DNA from: Betaproteobacteria bacterium | GTDB lineage: Bacteria > Pseudomonadota > Gammaproteobacteria > Burkholderiales > SG8-39 | Direction of reading: 5' to 3' | Length of the DNA: 8,213 bases | Assembly: GCA_019509895.1 (NCBI GenBank) | Contig: JAEKLK010000012.1 | Location: 1-8,213, forward strand | Shown here: positions 5,618 to 8,213 of the stretch, piece by piece | Layout: every line of letters starts with the position of its first letter | Position numbering within the stretch: position 1 is the stretch's first letter | The notes under the pieces: model-generated | What the model saw: only the letters and a program-made list of their open reading frames with translations | Databases searched by the model: none | Told to the model about the DNA's origin: nothing | Position numbers and translations under genes: made by a program

Positions 5618-6262
5618 GTGGACCAGCACGTGTCCGATCCGTTGAAGCAAGCCGCCCAGGAATGGACGCCTGAACGAATCGCAAAGCTCGGCACGCAGGA
5701 TATCAAGCGGCTTCGCGACAACGCGGAGCGGCTGAAGCAGGCAGCCATCGTCGAGCGCTGCAATGACGCTCTAAGGAATGCAGCTCCGAACTCGCGTGCC
5801 GGAAGCAAGGCGCGCCCGAGAGTCAAGCCACACCGCCTGGTCCCGCGCAGCCGCGCCTTCGAGGCTCGCGGCGTATGGCTCGACGACCCGCGCAGGAGCT
5901 GGAGCGGATTGCGCAAGTCCGACGGCAGCGTCGTCATCGCGTTATGGGCGGAGTCCATCGAATCGGCCGACGGCGGTTGTCACTATCTCCTATGGGCGCC
6001 CAACGCCGACGGGTCCCGCTCCTGGTCAGACCAGCCGGCCGGGAAAGAACGTCTGGATCACTGCAAGCGCGCCATGGCCGCGGGATCGGCGGAAGGCTTG
6101 CTGGTGTACGGAGAGCGCTGTGTCGGCCACCTTCCCGAAGACAAAGCCCATAGCGTCCTCGGCGTCGATCCCGAGGTGGTTGTGGTGTTCAAAGTCGAGC
6201 AGCGCGGCGCCGAATTCTGGGCCGTCTGGGGCAAGAAGGCAGCGGCCTCGATCAGCCTGTAG
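5618..6262 (+). CDS. Two-domain protein of unknown function in the csp/IF-1 group
   Basis: 214 aa, family not recognised. Residues 16-52 (WTPERIAKLGTQDIKRL onward, through C48 and L52) are the same helical domain as in the 67-aa protein at 5135-5338. A basic, probably flexible linker (about 60-79, rich in Arg, Lys and Pro) leads to a C-terminal domain of about 130 residues, rich in tryptophan: RSWSGLR (93-99), VIALWAESI (106-114), YLLWAPNADGS (123-133), LLVYGER (161-167) and FWAVWGKK (200-207). It appears alpha/beta with several strands; no catalytic signature, signal peptide or membrane segment is visible. The start is GTG at 5618, 13 bp after the IF-1 stop, with only a weak AAGAGA upstream; an in-frame GTG at 5630 is an alternative. 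The helical domain may recruit the C-terminal domain to a shared partner, which is inference. Confidence 0.82.
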   Translation: MDQHVSDPLKQAAQEWTPERIAKLGTQDIKRLRDNAERLKQAAIVERCNDALRNAAPNSRAGSKARPRVKPHRLVPRSRAFEARGVWLDDPRRSWSGLRKSDGSVVIALWAESIESADGGCHYLLWAPNADGSRSWSDQPAGKERLDHCKRAMAAGSAEGLLVYGERCVGHLPEDKAHSVLGVDPEVVVVFKVEQRGAEFWAVWGKKAAASISL

Positions 6263-6373
6263 TTCGTCGGTGCAGTTGACGGGTTCACACCGTAGTCCTC
6301 CTTAGTCGACCCAACACGTCTGTACGCGCTGCGCTGATAATCGCGGCTGTTTGAATCAATCAGGGAAGAACCG
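6263..6373 (+). promoter_or_regulatory. Gap before the peptidase gene with a possible -10 box
   Basis: This 111-bp gap is locally AT-richer. GATAAT at 6336-6341 is a good -10 match about 33 bp before the ATG at 6374, but the region 17 bp upstream (AACACG) is a poor -35. AGGGAAG at 6362-6368 is the ribosome-binding site that fixes the start. No terminator with a T-run was found for the preceding gene; a 5-bp CGGTG/CACCG inverted repeat (6268-6272, 6288-6292) is too weak to call. Confidence 0.35.
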
Positions 6374-8213
6374 ATGCGTGAGACGCTTGCGCTTTCGCTC
6401 GCCGTGCTCGCCTTTGCCGCCTTCGCGGCAGAGCGTCCCGAAGACCGCTGGAACCTCGGTGAACTCTATCCGTCCGTGCAGGCGTGGCGCGAGGACGCCG
6501 CACGCGCGCAGTCGGAGCTGAAGTCGTTCGCCGCCTGCCGCGGCCATCTCGCCGAGTCGGCGGCGCGGCTGAAAGCGTGCGTTGAGCGCTACAGCGCGAT
6601 CGCCAAGCGCCTCGCGAAGCTGGATGTCTATGCGTCGCAGTTGCTCGCGGAGGACACCGGCGTCGCCGAGAGCACCGAGCTCGCCGAGGACGCGCGCCGG
6701 CTGCGCAACGAGCGTGACCGGGCGAGCGCCTTTGTGCGGCCGGAGCTGCTGCGCGCGGGGCGCGAGCGCCTGCAGAAGCTGCTCGCGGCTGACCCGGCGC
6801 TCGCGCCGTATCGCCATTACGTCGACAATATCGTGCGCATGGCGCCGCATACGCTCGATGCGCGCGGCGAGTCGCTGGTGGCGACGTTTGATCTGTCGCG
6901 CGCCGCGGCACGCTCGACCTATACCATCCTTTCGAACGCCGACATGCCCTGGCCGATGGTGCGCCTCGCCGATGGCAAGGAAGTGACGCTCGACCAGGCC
7001 GCGTACACGGACCACCGCGAGGCGTCGAACCGCGAAGATCGCAAGCGGGTGTTCGACGCCTTCTGGGGCAAATGGAAGGAGTTCGAGCGTACTTACGGCG
7101 TCACCTTCCACGAGAGCCTGAAGAAGGACGCCGTCTACACGCGGGTGCGCAACTATCCGAGCACGCTCGCGCGCGCGCTCGATCGGGAGCGGCTGCCGCC
7201 GGCGGTCTACGACACGCTGATCGCCGAGACCAATAAGGGCCTGCCGACGCTGCATCGCTACTTCCGCCTGCGGGCGAGGCACCTCGGGCTGAAGGACGGC
7301 GAGATGCGCTACTACGACATCTATCCGCCGCTCGTCAACGGCGACTTCAGCTATTCGCTCGATGAAGCCAAGCGCCTCACGCTCGAGGCGGTGCGCCCGC
7401 TCGGCGAGCGCTACGTCTCGGCCATGGCGAAAGGCTTCGAGAGCCGCTGGATGGACGTTTATCCGCGGCCGCGCAAGGAGTCGGGCGCGCACATGGCCGG
7501 TGACGCGTACGACGTGCATCCGTACGTGCTGATGAACTACACGGGCAACTACGAATCGGTGGCGACGCTCGCGCACGAGTGGGGCCACGCCATGCATTCG
7601 CACTTCTCGAACGCCGCGCAGCCGTTCATCAACGCCGATTACGCGACCTTCGTGGCGGAGATCGCCTCGACCTTCAACGAGGCGCTGCTGTTGGAAGAAA
7701 TGCTGAAGCGCGCCAAGAGCGACGACGAGCGCCTCTTCTACCTCGGCTCGGCGCTCGAGTCGCTGCGCGGCACCTTCTTCCGCCAGGCGATGTTCGCCGA
7801 GTTCGAGCGCGAGGTGCACGCGCGCGTGGATCGCGGCGAGTCGCTTTCGGGCAAGCGCCTGAGCGAGATCTACGGCGAGATCCTGCGCCGCTACCACGGC
7901 GAGCGCGAAGGCGTGGTGAAGATCGACGACCTCTACACCGTCGAGTGGGCCTACATCCCGCACTTCTATCGCTCGTTCTACGTCTTCCAGTACGCGACCT
8001 CGATCGCCGCGAGCTCGCTCCTTGCAGATTCGGTGCTGAAGGGCGAGACGGGCGCGCGCGAGCGGTATCTGAAGCTGATCAGCGCCGGCGGCTCGGACTA
8101 TCCCTATGAGCTGGTGAAAGCGGCCGGGGTGGACCTCGCGAGCCCGGCCCCCTACCGGGCGGTGATCGCCCGGATGGACCGGATCATGGACGCGATCGAC
8201 GCCATCGAGGCGC
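6374..8213 (+). CDS. pepF: Exported M3-family zinc oligopeptidase, oligoendopeptidase F-like (3' end outside the window)
   Basis: Zinc metallopeptidase of family M3B that cuts short peptides. 613 residues are present, close to the usual 600-620, so only the extreme C-terminus should be missing. The zinc motif is HEWGH (401-405, catalytic Glu402), with Glu429 in FVAEIAST as the likely third ligand. HFYRSFYVFQYATS (from His530) carries the conserved His and Tyr residues that bind substrate. The N-terminal helical region (WNLGELYPS, ERYSAIAKRLAKLDVYASQL) is normal for PepF. Unusually for a family best known as cytoplasmic, residues 1-18 form a short hydrophobic leader ending AFA, with predicted cleavage before AERPEDRW, suggesting a periplasmic enzyme. 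The start is set by AGGGAAG five bases upstream. Third codon positions are strongly G/C, explaining long open frames on the opposite strand. It stands apart from the preceding group by 111 bp. Confidence 0.95.
   Translation, partial: MRETLALSLAVLAFAAFAAERPEDRWNLGELYPSVQAWREDAARAQSELKSFAACRGHLAESAARLKACVERYSAIAKRLAKLDVYASQLLAEDTGVAESTELAEDARRLRNERDRASAFVRPELLRAGRERLQKLLAADPALAPYRHYVDNIVRMAPHTLDARGESLVATFDLSRAAARSTYTILSNADMPWPMVRLADGKEVTLDQAAYTDHREASNREDRKRVFDAFWGKWKEFERTYGVTFHESLKKDAVYTRVRNYPSTLARALDRERLPPAVYDTLIAETNKGLPTLHRYFRLRARHLGLKDGEMRYYDIYPPLVNGDFSYSLDEAKRLTLEAVRPLGERYVSAMAKGFESRWMDVYPRPRKESGAHMAGDAYDVHPYVLMNYTGNYESVATLAHEWGHAMHSHFSNAAQPFINADYATFVAEIASTFNEALLLEEMLKRAKSDDERLFYLGSALESLRGTFFRQAMFAEFEREVHARVDRGESLSGKRLSEIYGEILRRYHGEREGVVKIDDLYTVEWAYIPHFYRSFYVFQYATSIAASSLLADSVLKGETGARERYLKLISAGGSDYPYELVKAAGVDLASPAPYRAVIARMDRIMDAIDAIEA

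Noticed and set aside
4618..6373. Genomic island inserted at the 3' end of tRNA-Arg(CCT)
   Set aside because: No integrase gene and no second copy of the tRNA 3' end was found downstream in the window, and the genes there look chromosomal in base composition.
6356..7963. A 535-codon open frame on the minus strand opposite the peptidase gene
   Set aside because: Its translation is dominated by Arg, Ala, His and Val with no recognisable domain. It is the usual antisense shadow of a GC-rich gene, and the plus strand encodes an intact M3 peptidase with all zinc-site residues.

Overview
The window looks like chromosomal DNA of a GC-rich Gram-negative proteobacterium, most likely a betaproteobacterium. 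The reasons are strong G/C bias at third codon positions, two exported proteins with Sec-type leaders, an OxyR with the E. coli-type cysteine pair, a tRNA with encoded CCA, and a second IF-1 gene beside a cold-shock gene. The taxonomic placement is inferred from gene content and style, not from a marker gene.

Left half (1-4410, all minus strand). A tightly packed run is transcribed right to left: an exported SAM-dependent methyltransferase-like protein (4410-3550), an APC-family amino-acid permease (3574-2246, overlapping the previous gene by 25 bp), and the peroxide-sensing LysR regulator OxyR (2249-1329, ATGA overlap with the permease). After a 185-bp gap holding a large palindromic repeat comes the start of a glycogen debranching enzyme, glgX (1143 to beyond position 1). 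A plausible sigma70-type promoter lies at 4450-4478 ahead of the methyltransferase. The first three genes probably form one operon, which would tie oxyR expression to a transporter and an envelope protein.

Centre (4440-4866). A tRNA-Arg(CCT) gene points the other way (plus strand), with a GC-rich discriminator region typical of stringently controlled promoters. A 231-bp spacer follows with a candidate promoter and a long leader for a cold-shock gene. A stretch in this leader can pair with the Shine-Dalgarno sequence.

Right half (4867-8213, all plus strand). A CspA-type cold-shock protein is followed by a clear intrinsic terminator. Only about 15 bp later begins a three-gene group: a 67-aa protein of unknown function, an extended IF-1 paralogue (ATGA overlap with the first), and a 214-aa unknown protein. 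The 67-aa protein and the N-terminus of the 214-aa protein share a gapless ~37-residue helical domain (14 identities), which I do not recognise as a named family. Together csp, the two domain-sharing proteins and IF-1 look like a cold-shock/translation module, and this is the most novel part of the window. The window ends inside a gene for an exported M3-family oligoendopeptidase F (from 6374, HEWGH zinc motif).

No stretch over 300 bases lacks a gene. I saw no CRISPR array, insertion sequence, integrase or phage gene.
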